Assembly (NCBI GenBank): GCA_015680905.1
Contig: CM027381.1
Span: forward strand, 13,555,501 to 13,619,500
DNA: 64,000 nt
Source of the DNA: Coptis chinensis
Lineage: Eukaryota > Streptophyta > Magnoliopsida > Ranunculales > Ranunculaceae
Reading direction: 5' to 3'
The position numbers and the translations under genes were made by a program. The notes under the pieces are model-generated. The model was given only the letters and a program-made list of their open reading frames with translations. It was not told where the DNA came from and did not search any database. Below are positions 11,661 to 23,962 of the stretch, in pieces (position 1 is the stretch's first letter; every line of letters starts with the position of its first letter).

Positions 11661-13160
11661 TAAACCAAGGTTCTACTTCTTTGGAAGCTCATTTCGCCAA
11701 CATCCATATAATAATCTTAAACTTCTAGCACCTTAACTTTGCTCTACTTATTTGTCTATTTAAGGAGTTGGAACATATCGCTTATTTGCAATTATTCGAA
11801 AATCAAGTGGAACTCTTAAAACATAGAAATATGTTAGAAACCACCATTCAATCAATATGACCCTGAATCCAAAAATGATGAACTTCCATACATTTAAACT
11901 TTTGATTACAAAACAGCCCTAAACTTAGAGCTTTAGGGCTCAATTGCTTTTTTGTGTGCAAATGATCTTTAACATGGTAAGTAGGGCTAATAGATATTGC
12001 CAAACATAGAGCACTTTAAAAAAGTGGTAATGTCCCTACGCTCGTGTTTATCGGTGTTATTTCTAGACATGGCCATCATCGGATCTAAACGTAATATTGG
12101 CTATGGGTGATGGGAGTCAATTGGTCATGTGAGCTCATGAAATGAATAGCAAGGAGTTCATATAACGTCTTTGGACTCAACCGAAAAGAGATTTGGATGT
12201 CATGAGACAACTACACAAGACTCAAAACACTAATGCATAGTGACCAACTCTAACAAAAGACTCCTCAGAATTGCCATGAAATATCTTCGGTAGACCCATT
12301 TACACCTTCAATCAAGACTACATATCAAAATGGACTCCTACTTAGAGTTTTCATAAAATAGAAACACTATAAAGATGAGTTTAACTAAACTTCTAAACCA
12401 TATCACAATAGATCCTTATAAATTTAACAACACAACTTCCGTGATACCACAAAATGCAAAGAGTCGAAGGTAAAAAAAAAAAAATTATATTGACAATTTT
12501 TATACAGGGCTTATCATAAGTATCGAGGGGTTATTTTTTTTAAAACTTACACAATTGTTATTTTCTTTGCAGATTATTAATAAGAGATAAAATCATCTGA
12601 GGTAATTTCATAATCTACCATGGTATTTATTAAGCTGTATTTGTTCTTAGCAATAGAAACAATAGTGCATGTTTTACAAGCTAATCTGATTAAAACCTAA
12701 TTTGAATAATAAGAAAAATATAGTTCAAGATCATATTCATATTTTCTCGTTATATAGGAATCAAATTTTATATTAATTGTGACTAAAATTGATCAAATAA
12801 TGCAGGTAAACGACATGGATAGCATAGATGTTGACGAAAAATAGTTTCAACTGCAATGGAAATGATGATTACTCAAAAATTAAGTGATCGGGTGGATTAT
12901 AATTGAGCAAAAACAGACTGCATCTGCGGGATACACAAGAATACTATTTATTGTGAAGACTACAAAAGGATTGACAGATGAAGTGAAAAATAAAGTCCAA
13001 GCAGATCGCTTAGAAAAAAAACCAGAAAAGAAGAATTTAGAAGAATAATAGGAAGAAGAAGATGAAATAATCGATGAAAAGGAGCACTTATTGTTTCAAC
13101 TACATTTCATAGAATAGGGTTGTGAATTTTGTGGCTTAATAGCAGAACTTGAGACACTTC
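11661..13160. other. No clear gene; acidic coding scrap near 12.8-13.1 kb
   Basis: Mostly AT-rich and non-coding. Around 12805-13120 on the plus strand are short frames rich in Glu, Lys and Asp (for example TKGLTDEVKNKVQADRL) after an acceptor-like TGCAG; too short and broken to assign. Confidence 0.35.
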
Positions 13161-13164
13161 TATA

Positions 13165-15400
13165 AATAATAATATGCATATGCAAAAAAACTCTGACCCT
13201 AGATATTGAGAACGCACCGGATGAAGAACAACGTGTTTTTACGACGAATGGCTTGGTCGATATTTTTGGCTTGGTTAATGAAAATGTCATCCAACCCGTG
13301 GCGGTTGGGCAAGAATTACGTATGGTGTCCCATCTCAGAACCGAGGGTTTTCAACCTTGGAGGAAACAACCTTACTTGGAACAACAATGCTAATGTAGCT
13401 CCAAAGTGCATGTTGTCTCAATTATCTTTGAGGTCATGTCGTCGAACCCGTTGATCTAAAGCGAGAATGAGCTCAATGGAAACTTCCATGAATGGCTTGT
13501 TGAACACAATATCTAAAACTATAATTCTATCTATCGGATAACAAGCTCAAAAACTTCTACGCCACCTCCTCCTCATTTTTTAGTCTCTCAAATTGTCGAA
13601 TTTACTTGCTTTGTCAAGAAATTATTTCTCCGCAAATTGTCTAGAAACATGGGAGATACAACTTCCGTCATGATACTTATGTTATCAAACAACAACTTTT
13701 TAGGTACCATTCCTAAAGGCGATCTCAAAAATTTATCGACTACTATTGTTGGGACTTCGTCGCAATAAACCTCCTCAACATCGGTTTCTAAACGATAAAA
13801 ATTATGCGTGTCTTAACAATTACAATGTCGGACAAAACATCTCAATAAATAATAATATGCATATGCAAAAAACTTCTGATGGCTAGATATTGAGAGCTAT
13901 TTGGATGAAGAACTACGTGTTTTTACGACGAATGGCTTGACTTCGATATTTTTGGATTGGTTATTGAAAATGTCATCCAACCTTTGTGGCGGTTGGGCAA
14001 GAATTACGTTTGGTGTCCCATCCGCAAACGAAGAGAGTGGAGTAGATCATCATCTTATTTATTGCCCTCGCTAGAAACTTGAGTTCACTAGAGTTGAAGA
14101 GGTGCAACCTACACTCGGTCGTCTTATGAAAGACGTCTCTTCCAACAGATTTGTCGATGAGTTTCCATAAACTTTGCATTAGAAACAAAGATACTTGCAT
14201 TAGGTCAAAATGAGTTTTCAGCTCCCTAACCTCAAAATCTTAGCAGCCGAGCTTAAACTTCGAGCACCTCGATCTCCATAACAACAATATAATCGAGAAT
14301 AGCTAGAAATCCTCTACCAAATGTCTAGCCTTCAAGTTCTTAATCTTAAAATAATTCTCTTGAAGCCCGAATCACAAAGACGCCAAGGTAAAACCATATA
14401 CAAGGGTTCGAGCATCAATAGGCGAAGGAAGAGTTGATTCCTTCCATGGGAGAGCACCCATTGTTAGCGATTCTCTCATGAGAGGTCTCGGGACGAGAAT
14501 CCACACCTAAAGTTTTATCTTCCTTATGGTTGGATTTACAATGGATCACTGGAATGACGAAGTTATCAATTTAATCTAGAGCTCGGGCACCTCGATCTCC
14601 ATAACAACAATATAATCGGAGAATAGCTAGAGATCCTCTACCAAATGTCTAACCTTCAAGTTCTTAATCTTAAAATAATTCTCTTTGAGCCCGAATCACA
14701 AAGACGCCAAGGTGGAACCATATACAAGGGTCGAGCATCAATAGGAGCCGAAGCAAAGAGTTCATTCCTTCCATGGGAGAGCACCCATTGTTTCCAGATT
14801 CTCTGCGAGAGGTCTCGTGACGTAATCCACACCTAAAGTTTTATCTTCCTTATGGTTGGATTTACAATGGGGCAACTGGAATGACGAAGTTATCAATTTA
14901 ATCTATAATACTTTTTAGGTACCATTCCTAAGGCGATCTCAAAAATTTATCAACTACTATTGTTAGACCTGTCGCATGAAAACAAATTTTATGGTAACAC
15001 ATTCCCAAGCTTTGGTCCGGATGCTTTACTTGCTTATGGAGACGCGTCTCTTCCAACAGATTGTCTCGATGAGGTTCCATAAACTTTGCATTAGGAACAA
15101 AGATACTTGCATTAGGTCAAAATGAGTTTTTAGCTCCTTACCTCAGAATCTTAGTGCTGAGTTTTAACTTCGAAAGCACCTCGATCTCCATAACAACAAT
15201 ATAATGGGAGAATAGCGAGTTCCTCTACCAAATGTCTAACCTTCAAGTTCTTAATCTAAAAAATAATTCTCTTGAAGGCCCGGATCCTAAAGACGCCAAG
15301 GTGGAACCATATACAAGGGTCGAGCATCAATAGATGCGGGGAGGACAATGCATCAAGCCGAATGGTAATGGCTGCCTTCCAAGAAGAGGAGGCCAAGTGT
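13165..15400 (+). pseudogene. LRR receptor-like protein fragments, shuffled
   Basis: Decayed leucine-rich-repeat coding sequence of the plant receptor-like protein kind (extracellular pattern recognition or development). Visible LRR shards include FNLGGNNLT (about 13350-13375), CMLSQLSLRSC (about 13407-13440), LMLSNNNFLGTIPK (about 13677-13718), NLSSLELKRCNLHS (about 14080-14120) and MSNLQVLNLK (14645 onward). No signal peptide, transmembrane segment or kinase domain is visible. The same shards recur out of order: the segment with ACCTCGATCTCCATAACAAC appears at about 14258, 14590 and 15179; GGTACCATTCCTAA appears at 13702 and 14918; and 13165-13340 is duplicated at 13845-14035. No frame is long enough to be functional. 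Confidence 0.7.
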
Positions 15401-15795
15401 CCTGAAGTTTAAAAACACCCGAAGAGCACCTAGAGTTTGATTGTTCTAGCAAATCTGTACAAGTTTAAATTGTTGTTAACTCACTTAGATTTGCACTAAA
15501 CACGGGCCAAACTTGGATTGGTCCGCCATTTACCATACTAAAATTAATTCTATTTTTATACTTATCCGATTCTAATTTAGAGAAGTATTCCTTAATTCAA
15601 CTTCTACCTACGGGGGTTTCAAATTTTGATAAGTATTGCCTAATTAAACTTATACATACGGTACAACTCCAAAGCAGGTACACTTCTAAAACTAGAACAA
15701 CACCTTTGGAACTTATAAATACAACACAACCGATTAATATAATTTAGAGAAAACTATAGAGCTACTCTGGAGAAAAGGTACACATGACAATAATT

Positions 15796-16412
15796 TCTTT
15801 TTCAATCTTATTAGATTTTTTAATAGTATTAGTAAACTGTTGTTATTTTAATCCATGAACTCAGCATAAATAATACATCTATCCATGCATACATAGCAAA
15901 ATGGTTGTATATTCATCATAATTGTGATAACAATTGTAATTCTAATAGCTAGATATCTTTATAGAAGAACATTATGATTTGGAAAATTCAATTTTTTGAT
16001 TCTTTTTCAATCTTATTAGATTTTTTAATAGTATTAGTAAACGGTTGTTATTTTAATCCATGAACAAAGATAAATAATACATCCGTCCATGCATACATAG
16101 CAAAAAGCGGTTGTATATTCATCATAATTGGGATAACAATTGTAATTCTAATAATTTGGATATCTTGTAATAGAACATTATATTTGGAAAATTCAATTTT
16201 TTCGATTCTTTTTCAATTTTATTAGATTTTTTAATAGTATTAGTAAAAATTTGTTATTTTAATCCATGAACTCAAAGATAAATAATATATCTGTCCATGC
16301 ATACATAGCAAAGCGGTTGTATATTCATCATAATTGTGATAACAATTGTAATTCTAATAATTTGGATATAATGTGAAGAACATTACATTATGACTGAAAA
16401 TTCAATTTTTCG
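15796..16412. repeat. Tandem repeat, three copies of about 206 bp
   Basis: The marker TCTTTTTCAA begins at 15796, 16001 and 16207, giving units of 205 and 206 bp. Each unit contains TTTTTTAATAGTATTAGTAA, CCATGCATACATAGCAAA, GGTTGTATATTCATCATAAT and ends near AAAATTCAATTTTT. The three copies differ by scattered substitutions and short indels. The array lies directly upstream of the RPA-like gene and has no coding capacity. Confidence 0.9.
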
Positions 16413-16439
16413 ATGAGGTAAATGACAAATCGACAGGTT

Positions 16440-18388
16440 GAAAGGTTCGAGCACGCATAAGCGAGAATGTGGGAAGCTGTTAATCTACTGAGGACAAGAC
16501 ACAATCATATGGTCTACACATGTCGCTACTTTGAAAAAAAGGTAGAAACGGACTCAAAAATTACTTCTTTTAGATCAAAATAATTTTTGAATTTTAATCC
16601 ACTTATATTACATCAGGCAAATCGAATCAAATTCATGCAAAGATTTCACCCGGGGAATCCAACACATGTTTGAAAAGAAACTGATAGAAGGAGACATATT
16701 TGTAATTGATAAATTTGAAGTCAAAGAAACAACCGGAAGATATCGTCCAGTAAGATCTAAGTACACTATTTCTTTCACAAAAGATACTATAGTATCTCTT
16801 TCGAAAGAAATTGGGACGACATTCAACAGATATAATTTTTCGTTCGTAGAATTTGAAGATCTTATGAAAACAAAGGATATCTCAGTTTTTCATACCAAAG
16901 GTGAGTTCTTTATACATACCATATTGTTTATTATAACTAATTTCTAACAATGTCTACAAATCAGATTTCATAGGAAAACTTATCAGAGTCGGGCCAAAGA
17001 AACCTCAAGGATTTAGTGGAAATCACAATACAAAGCGAAAGGTAAACAAAATCTACATAAATTAGTTTTAACTTAATTTCTTACCGCGACTAACTATGTA
17101 AATCGAATCGGGGAAGTGAGCTTACTATAGCCTTATGGGGTGACAACTCCGATGGTAGCAAATATCGGTAATCAAGAAGAAGATATGATGCTCATCATCA
17201 CATCATTATACTTGAAAATGATTGGAAGTAAGTACAATTCTTAATCATCAGTTATATAGACTCAAGTTAAACATATATAATGGAAGTAAGTACAAATCTA
17301 ATGTTTTGAATTTTCATATTTTCTGAGAGGAATACAAACTTTGTTTAACATCTGCGACAAAGTTGTACTTGAATTTGGAACATTTTGGCCACGTCGACCG
17401 GATGAGAAACAAGGTGATATTCGTTAACAAAAGCATTACTATTCCTCACAAAAGCATTAACAAATATGACTTATCCCTAATTTGTTTTTCGTAGATATCA
17501 AATAAGAAATACAAGAGTTCAAATTGAACAAGTAGTGACAGACGAGCCTACTTCAATGAAGGAACTAATGAATCAAGACAGAGTCTCAATTTCGGAGCTA
17601 ATTTCACTAGGAAAAGAAACACACAATCAGGTATACCAAGTAAATGTCTAAATAATACCGTGATAAAATTAATAAAAACTGAACTAATAAACATATTTTT
17701 TGCTGGGAAAGCAATTCACTTGCAGGGCAAAGTTTGTGAAGATATTTGGAAACCAGTGGAGCTACAAATCATGCGAGAACTGCACTTATAAGCATGTTGA
17801 CAAAGGATCGGAACCTTTTTGCACTAATTGTGAAACAACATACAAGACTCCACAAGGCAGGGGTAAAGGAATCACTAATAAATACTACATCTTGGTTTTA
17901 TAATTCATTACTAATTCCAACTTTAAAACATCAACAGGTACCTACTTAAACTATGCGCACAAGATGAGAGGGGAGATCAAAGCGACTTTTTGTCGTCTTT
18001 TTGGTAAAAAAGGCGAGAAAATAGTCGAGTTTCCTATCCAAAAATAATGGAGCTGACTTCGGAGGCAAGTACATGACTAAATCTAAAAAAATTATTTTAT
18101 AGAATGATACAAAGTTCGTAATTGAACCGTACCTACATTTATTTTGTCAAAAAGCAGGGAAAAACTACTGAAGAAATTAAAGAAAAGCTTGAAAAGAATG
18201 CGGGGAAGGAGTATATTTTCAAAGTTAAGCTGAATGAGTATAGTATAAAAGAAAAGTTCCCTTCATTCAGCGTTACGGATATATTAGAAGACGATGAAGA
18301 CTCTGTTGAAGAAAATCGTCTATCAAAAAAACCCCGTAAAGATTCAGAAACAGAGGAAAATGAATACAACAAAGAGATCAAAGGATGA
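16440..18388 (+). pseudogene. RPA70-like single-strand DNA-binding protein, Helitron-associated type
   Basis: Replication protein A large-subunit relative; such proteins coat single-stranded DNA, and plant Helitrons frequently carry RPA-like genes. Segments in order: an N-terminal piece with RISRMWEAVN (about 16452), an OB-fold exon to about 16902 (KISPGE, then EGDIFVIDKFEV, YRPVRSKYTISFT), an exon with DFIGKLIRVGPKK (about 16966-17040), one with LTIALWGDN (about 17122), one with NICDKVVLEFGTFWP (about 17345), one with SISELISLGKET (about 17590), and the zinc-ribbon exon 17714-17867 (SCENCTY and FCTNCE, two CxxC pairs). The C-terminal OB exon (about 17939-18060) has frame damage here. 18122-18388 encodes an acidic/basic tail ending at a stop. 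GT-AG borders separate most segments. Unlikely to be functional. Confidence 0.78.
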
Positions 18389-18769
18389 AAAATATCTCCT
18401 TAGGATGGAAGATTACTAGGAATTCTATTACGATTTATTCATATTTCATCAACAACATCTGTACTTTGAGATACATTAATGATGTTTAAGTTTTAAACTA
18501 TTTGAGGTATTTAGTAGTGTCTTTGGATTAATTTTACTTTAATTCATTAATTCAATCTGAAATTTCGAAGTTCAATTTGAAATCTTTATGATAATTTATT
18601 TGTCCAAGTTTGTGTACACAAGTCCTACATCTTGCAATTGTTTGCATGCTATGAAGTTGTGTCATGGGAAATTCTTAACATGATTTTCTAGAAAAGGTTC
18701 CAATAAAGTTTCATTTGTTACTTTTGTGTTGCATTAAGGATTCATTAACGGTGACCATTTTGGTACCTC
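18389..18769. other. AT-rich spacer
   Basis: Follows the RPA-like stop; looks like 3' untranslated or intergenic DNA. No gene seen. Confidence 0.5.
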
Positions 18770-20110
18770 AAAAGGGGAGGTGCTCCTTATGATGCTGCTA
18801 CGGACGGGCTGTCCGAAGTGCAATGACGGTAAAACTTCGGATAGGATAGGATTGTGCGCGTTCTGACCCTTCGGGTGTCATATTTTTTTTGGGCGAAGTT
18901 CCCTCGTACCATATCCCCCCTAAGCTACGCGGTCGTAATATTGTGTTCGTTCGTTCCACAGCTGTTACGCCCGAAAAAAAAAGGTTCCACCACGAACTCC
19001 CCGCTTCGTGGTGGCGAGGACCGCTAGGGGATTGGCTCAGGTGTAGATAGGGGTCAAATCTGTGGGGGTCATGCAAATACATAGGCCCCCTTCCTTCCTC
19101 GGCCGAAAGTGGTTTTAGGCGCGCTTTCCGATCTACGGTCCCCGGGCGAAGGGGGTTAGGCGGTAGTACGGCTCCTCGACTTCCGGCCATATGTCTTTGT
19201 ATGGAGGCTTATGTAACTAATGTGCCAAGCACTTGGACGCCTCAAGCCCGTGTTTTTAGGAAAAACCTATTATATATAAATGTTTCCCCAAGATTCACGG
19301 CTTTCAAGGTATAGAAATACCTTCAGAAGAATGATCTCATAGAGTACCTCTTTTGAGCTCTCTATTGCCCATTTCTCCTTAGAGAAATCTGTTGTTTTAG
19401 GACTCGGCGATAGATGTAGCATTTGAGGGATGGGGCCAGCCCAAGCACTACCTAGCTTATTCAAGTGGCAACCCTCATTTTGGCCGAAGCTATTTTCTGA
19501 ATTCAGTCATTCAATTTGCCCCACATCCCGGAGTAAGGCATGATCCCTCTTGCTCCCATTTCGAAGCGCGTTTCATTGACTATACTCATTACTTGCTTTA
19601 TCCCGGCTTCACCGACTATAGCCAATTAGAGTTCGTTCCCCACTCGGGCCGCTTCTTGAGGATCGCTCAAACTCTACCTTCCAATGCTTGAAGTAGGAGT
19701 GGAATGTTTAAATGCATACCGTGCTTCAAACAAGAATACTAGGAAAAGCATAAATTCTCCCCGCGATGTTTCCTCCCTAAAGGCTTTATCCGTTCCACCA
19801 AATTCTTGCGGCTTTCTTCGAAGGCGACCAAGGAGCGTAGCTAACGGTTACCGACCCCATCAAGGCCGCGACCTTATTAGTATGGGGCAACTACTGGTGA
19901 AGGTTTCTTGCTCATCAAGATAGCATTCCGGTGTTCTCGAGAACAGATTATGGTAGACCTCACGGTTACCTACTCTAGGAGTCCTGGTTCGTGATCGTTC
20001 AATCGAATCGTTCCACTGGAAGGAATCAGAATTCCGATAAACAAGTTCTTTGTTGATTCTGAAACTGGGACTAGATCCATTAATAGGATTAGTAGAATCG
20101 TCTTCTCAAA
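18770..20110. other. Probable mitochondrial DNA insert (NUMT-like)
   Basis: Base composition changes abruptly to much higher GC between about 18770 and 20110, then returns to AT-rich. The style (GC-rich short inverted motifs such as CCACCACGAA...TTCGTGGTGG at about 18988-19014, CGGCCGAAAG, runs like CCCCGGGCGAAGGGGG) is that of plant mitochondrial genomes. A minus-strand frame at 18798-19190 (130 residues) contains LHDPHRFDPYLHLSQS and SSWWNLFFSGVTAVERTN. I cannot name a mitochondrial gene with certainty. Alternative: a GC-rich transposon or a bacterial-like contaminant, but the sharp, colinear embedding argues for organelle DNA transfer. Confidence 0.5.
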
Positions 20111-20440
20111 CAAGTTAAAACCGAAGATACCGGGTAGAGGCTATCGAGGAACAAAGGATGCAAAAGCAAAGACAAAGATTAGTTGAACTTAGAAGGCAAG
20201 AAGCCATGTGGAAAGATGAAGAAGACCATCGAAAGCCGGGGAAGAAGAAAAAAGACAAAAGACACGAGATGGTGGACGAGTATTTTGATGCCAAGCCAGC
20301 GTAACCGGATCGTAGGTTGCCAGGAGGGGAACGGGCCAAAAATAGGTGGTCCGTGGTTGAGCTTGGAAATTATGGCGCAGAATACGCCCCACAAAGTAAA
20401 CGCCGTAGGGGAGAAGCATGGGAGGTACTATTTTTTAATT
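20111..20440 (+). other. Unassigned exon fragment, basic coiled region
   Basis: A plus-strand frame reads EEQRMQKQRQRLVELRRQ, then KKKKDKRHEMVDEYFDAKPA followed by a stop, and beyond that, in the same frame, VVELGNYGAEYAP and SKRRRGEAW. The charged coiled-coil part and the Lys/Arg-rich stretch look like a nuclear host protein, but I do not recognise the family. The stop inside an otherwise protein-like frame suggests a decayed exon. Confidence 0.35.
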
Positions 20441-21110
20441 TTTACCCTACATTTATTGATAGGCCTATATAGTTTCTCTTAGTACGTAAACATTTGTATA
20501 TATATATTATTTACAGCCCAACTACTCATGTTCTACCTAATTAAAAAAAAAAATCTAATTTAAAATAAGGTTATTTAGTTTTAGGTCGTCCCAATAATAT
20601 GGGTATTTGCATTGGACCCAAAGTTTTACGTTTCTTAGCTTTAGGTAACTCTATCGTTAGTTAACGATTAATTTACCAAGTTTGACCGTCTATTGTGGTG
20701 TGTATGGTGTTATGCCCTTCAAAATGCAACAACGACCCTCACATGTTTTGCACGTGCCCACACTATAAAAATTCAAAATCCAAATTTTAAAATACCGACC
20801 GCGTGTCATAATCCATGATCCGATAAAGTGGAGGTTGCAAAAAGGAGAAGCCCATTTGTTCCAAAATATCAAAATTTAAGAGATATACAAAACTAAAACC
20901 TACGAAAATTGAACTTCCAATCCCTTAGTAAAACATAATCTATTAACCTAAAAAAACAATTTAACTACACATGAGAAAAACCGGGTATCCTATTTTCTTC
21001 CTCTTCTCTATTATTTACAATTGTTTATTGACTTCATTTTATTATGTATATTGCGGATAATGGCGTATGAAAATTACGACTTATGTAAAAAAAAAAAATG
21101 CTAAAGGAAA
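20441..21110. other. AT-rich spacer, nothing recognised
   Basis: No protein-like frame on either strand beyond short chance ORFs. Confidence 0.4.
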
Positions 21111-21119
21111 TTCTAGAAG

Positions 21120-21560
21120 CGGGGACTTAACATTCAACAAGATCCGGTCTACAACACGTAATTAGAGAGCGGACGATTCAAAAAGCAACTGTGACATTAA
21201 AGTTACCAAAAGACTTATTCTTTAACGGTGAAGGCGTCATAGTTAAAGAAATTGATGGAAGCCTAACATATTACATTTGCAAAAGCAGAGGATTCAAAGT
21301 GACTTTTCACGCAATCTGAGTTTATAAAGGATGAATGTGATATGGAAATTGAAGACTTCAATTTCAAAGAACTTATGAAGAAAAGAATAGAAGTTGAAGA
21401 GAAACAGAATCAACTTCGACATCCTCAAAAAATATTATGCTAGATTGTTTGGTTGATGATAAACACAACAAAAGATAAAATATATTATCTCGAAGAAAAA
21501 ATTAAAGGAATGAAAGGCATGGAGAGTTCCATAATAAAAAAAAAAAACCATGAGGATTAG
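21120..21560 (+). pseudogene. Coding remnant, unassigned, coiled C-terminus
   Basis: One plus-strand frame contains VTLKLPKDLFFNGEGVIVKE and YYICKSRGFKVTFHA (about 21190-21318), a pattern weakly like a B3 domain beta-strand region. A second frame continues with MEIEDFNFKELMKKR and a Glu/Lys-rich coiled segment to about 21470. It stands just upstream of block X and the first minisatellite array, a position comparable with the dsRBM-like remnant (46060-47170) before the second array. Family uncertain. Confidence 0.35.
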
Positions 21561-22479
21561 TATTTTAATACCAAAATTTTATTATGTTGGTCACATAGTA
21601 TTTTTTTTAATAGCAAAGGTTTAACGCTTCTTATTTATGAAAGTTTGTCACTATAGAGTCGGGTTAATTTTTAGTTTAAATTTATAATATAAGCCACGCT
21701 CACTTTTACAATTCTACTACTTCAAGTTATATTGTGTTCGATATCAAAAAAAAATGCCAAGCAAAGATAACATATCCATATTAAATTTTTTGGATGTAGA
21801 TGGAGGAGGAAAACAGGGAGCGAAATCAAAATTATATTTTTGGATTAAGGTTTGTTTTGATATTTTACATTAGTACAAAACAACATGTAAAGCTGGCTTA
21901 GGGGCTGAAAGTTTACAAGCAGAAAAATTAAACACAAATACAAATCAAAGGAATTAACACATCAACATGTTTAATCAGTCTTAACTATCGTATGTCTGAA
22001 GAACCTATATACGTCTTTCGTGGTTCTTCTAATTTCAGTCTAACCAAAGTGGGTAAGTATATTACAGAAGGAGGTAAGTTAAAGAAATTCAGTCCTGGAA
22101 CTAATGTTTCGAGTTTAAAATCCTTCTTGAGTGTGTGTGTGTATAAAAAAAATGTATAACTTGATAGTTCACTAAATTACTTTTAGATTACTTTTGCTTC
22201 GATAGCAAATATGACATGATAATTGTACTAGCAACTTTTTATGCATTGCATAGGTAGGTTCGGATTCAAGACATAGAAATGCTCAAGTCTTGAAAAATGT
22301 ATGCCAAAGTTTCGTGTAGATTTGCTTTTGAAATTTGAAGTAATCAACAGCTTAACAATGCATCAAATAGAATCTCAGAGCCATTAATTATATATATGTA
22401 CTATGTATATCACAAGAATGTATTATCTTACACGGACCTTTCATAAAGTGTCTATCAATTTTGTAAGCTATATATAAAA
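21561..22479. other. AT-rich spacer
   Basis: No gene recognised. Contains poly(A)/poly(T) runs and a short (GT)n at about 22130-22142. Confidence 0.4.
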
Positions 22480-22727
22480 AAAATAGGCTAAACAATATTA
22501 TAGTAGACAAAATGACATAAACCAATTTTTAATCCAAAACATTAATACGTAGAAACCAACTTCTAATCAAAAACATTTTTTAATTTAGAGCAACACAAAG
22601 CAAACAATATATTATTCTTGCATTATTTATTCGACATAAGCTTCCAACCAACTCAATTTTTTAATTAACTTACTTGGCCAAGCAAAATGCATCGCTTATT
22701 CAGTCGAGTCTTCAATTTATCGCAAAT
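22480..22727. repeat. Block X, copy 1
   Basis: About 240 bp starting AATAGGCTAAACAATATTAT and running through CATTAATACGTAGAAACCAA and AAGCTTCCAACCAACTCAA to GTCGAGTCTTCAATTTA. Near-identical to 51707-51985. In both places it is followed by the 55-bp minisatellite, so the two parts belong to one dispersed element. Confidence 0.85.
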
Positions 22728-23280
22728 ACAACGAACTAACGAAAAATCGAAAACGGGATACAAATGCATTGGACTGACCTCATAGAATAATTAATAGGAA
22801 TCGAAAGCTGGATGCAACTACATCGAATTAAGCTCATACAATAATTAAAATGAAATTAAAAATATGATGCATATGCATCGAATTAACGAGAAATTGGAAA
22901 CTGGATACAAATAAGGAATTAATTTAAAAAATAATTAACAATAAATCGAAAATTGGTTGCAACTGCATGGAACTAATCTCAAAGAATAATTGATGGAAAA
23001 TTGGAAACTTGATGAAATTGCATTTAACTGACCTCAAAGAATAATTAACAAGAAATCATAAAACTGGATGAAAATGTGTTGAATTAACCTCAAAGAATAA
23101 GTAACAGAAAATTGGATATAAATACATTTAATTAATCTCAAAAGAATAATTAACTGAAATTGGATGCAAATCGTTGAATTAACCTCAAAGAATAATTAAT
23201 GGAAAATCGAAAATTGTATGCAAATGCATTGAATTAAGCTAAAAAAATAATTAACAAGAAATCGAAAACTGTATGTATAG
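22728..23280. repeat. 55-bp minisatellite, array 1
   Basis: Diverged tandem units of about 55 bp built on AATAATTAACGGGAAATC, AGAAACTGGATGCAAATGCA and TTGAACTAACCTCAAAG. About ten units are recognisable, with many substitutions. No coding capacity; spacers are not unique, so it is not CRISPR-like. Confidence 0.85.
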
Positions 23281-23637
23281 ACAAGTGTTCATAGTACTGC
23301 ATGTAAAACAGGACAAGATGTATGCTAAAAAAACTCATACAAAGACTGGACTTTGATTGTTACGTGTAATTGAAGCAAATTTACATACACATTTTCATAA
23401 ATTAAAATTGATATTTTCATGGAACTATATATAATATAAATGCATAACAAATACTAACATATGATTGCGTGAGACAAAAACATCATCCTCTTTTATATTA
23501 GTATGAATATTTTAGAACGAAGATCTATGTTATAATCATTCTAACAAAAAATGGAAGTCCAAAGAAAAAAAAAAAAAAAAAACTATGATTACTTGCAGTC
23601 GAAAACCCATCGAGTAAAACCATAACAGGAGAGCAGT
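23281..23637. other. AT-rich spacer
   Basis: Ends in a poly(A) run at about 23563-23581. No gene recognised. Confidence 0.4.
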
Positions 23638-23962
23638 TTAGACTTTAGACAAAAACCAAATTCCATACCTGATAGAAAAGTGCAGAATCTTGGTTTTTCT
23701 CTTTGGTCCCTTGCTGAGAATATATAGAAACAAGTTTTGGACAGCCATTTGAGTGCACAGTCTCATCCATGAGTAGAACATTATCATGTGTATCATTATC
23801 CTCTTTAACCTCTGAAGATGCAAACGAAGTACAGTTTCCCATCCCCACGAATACAAAAGTCTGACCCCTGTAGCAGCAATATATATAAGTAGTATTCCAC
23901 TCTGCCTCTTTCCAAGGACGGCTTGTGTTGGCATTAAAAACATATACAACTTGTCTGTTCAA
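23638..23962 (-). other. Unassigned exon-like ORF
   Basis: The minus strand reads through about 100 residues (AEWNTTYIYCCYRGQTFVFV, GMGNCTSFASSEVKEDND, then LVSIYSQQGTKEKNQDSALF) and ends in a donor-like CAG/GTATGG at about 23667. Composition is protein-like and differs from the AT-rich surroundings. I do not recognise the family; it may be a captured exon. Confidence 0.35.
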
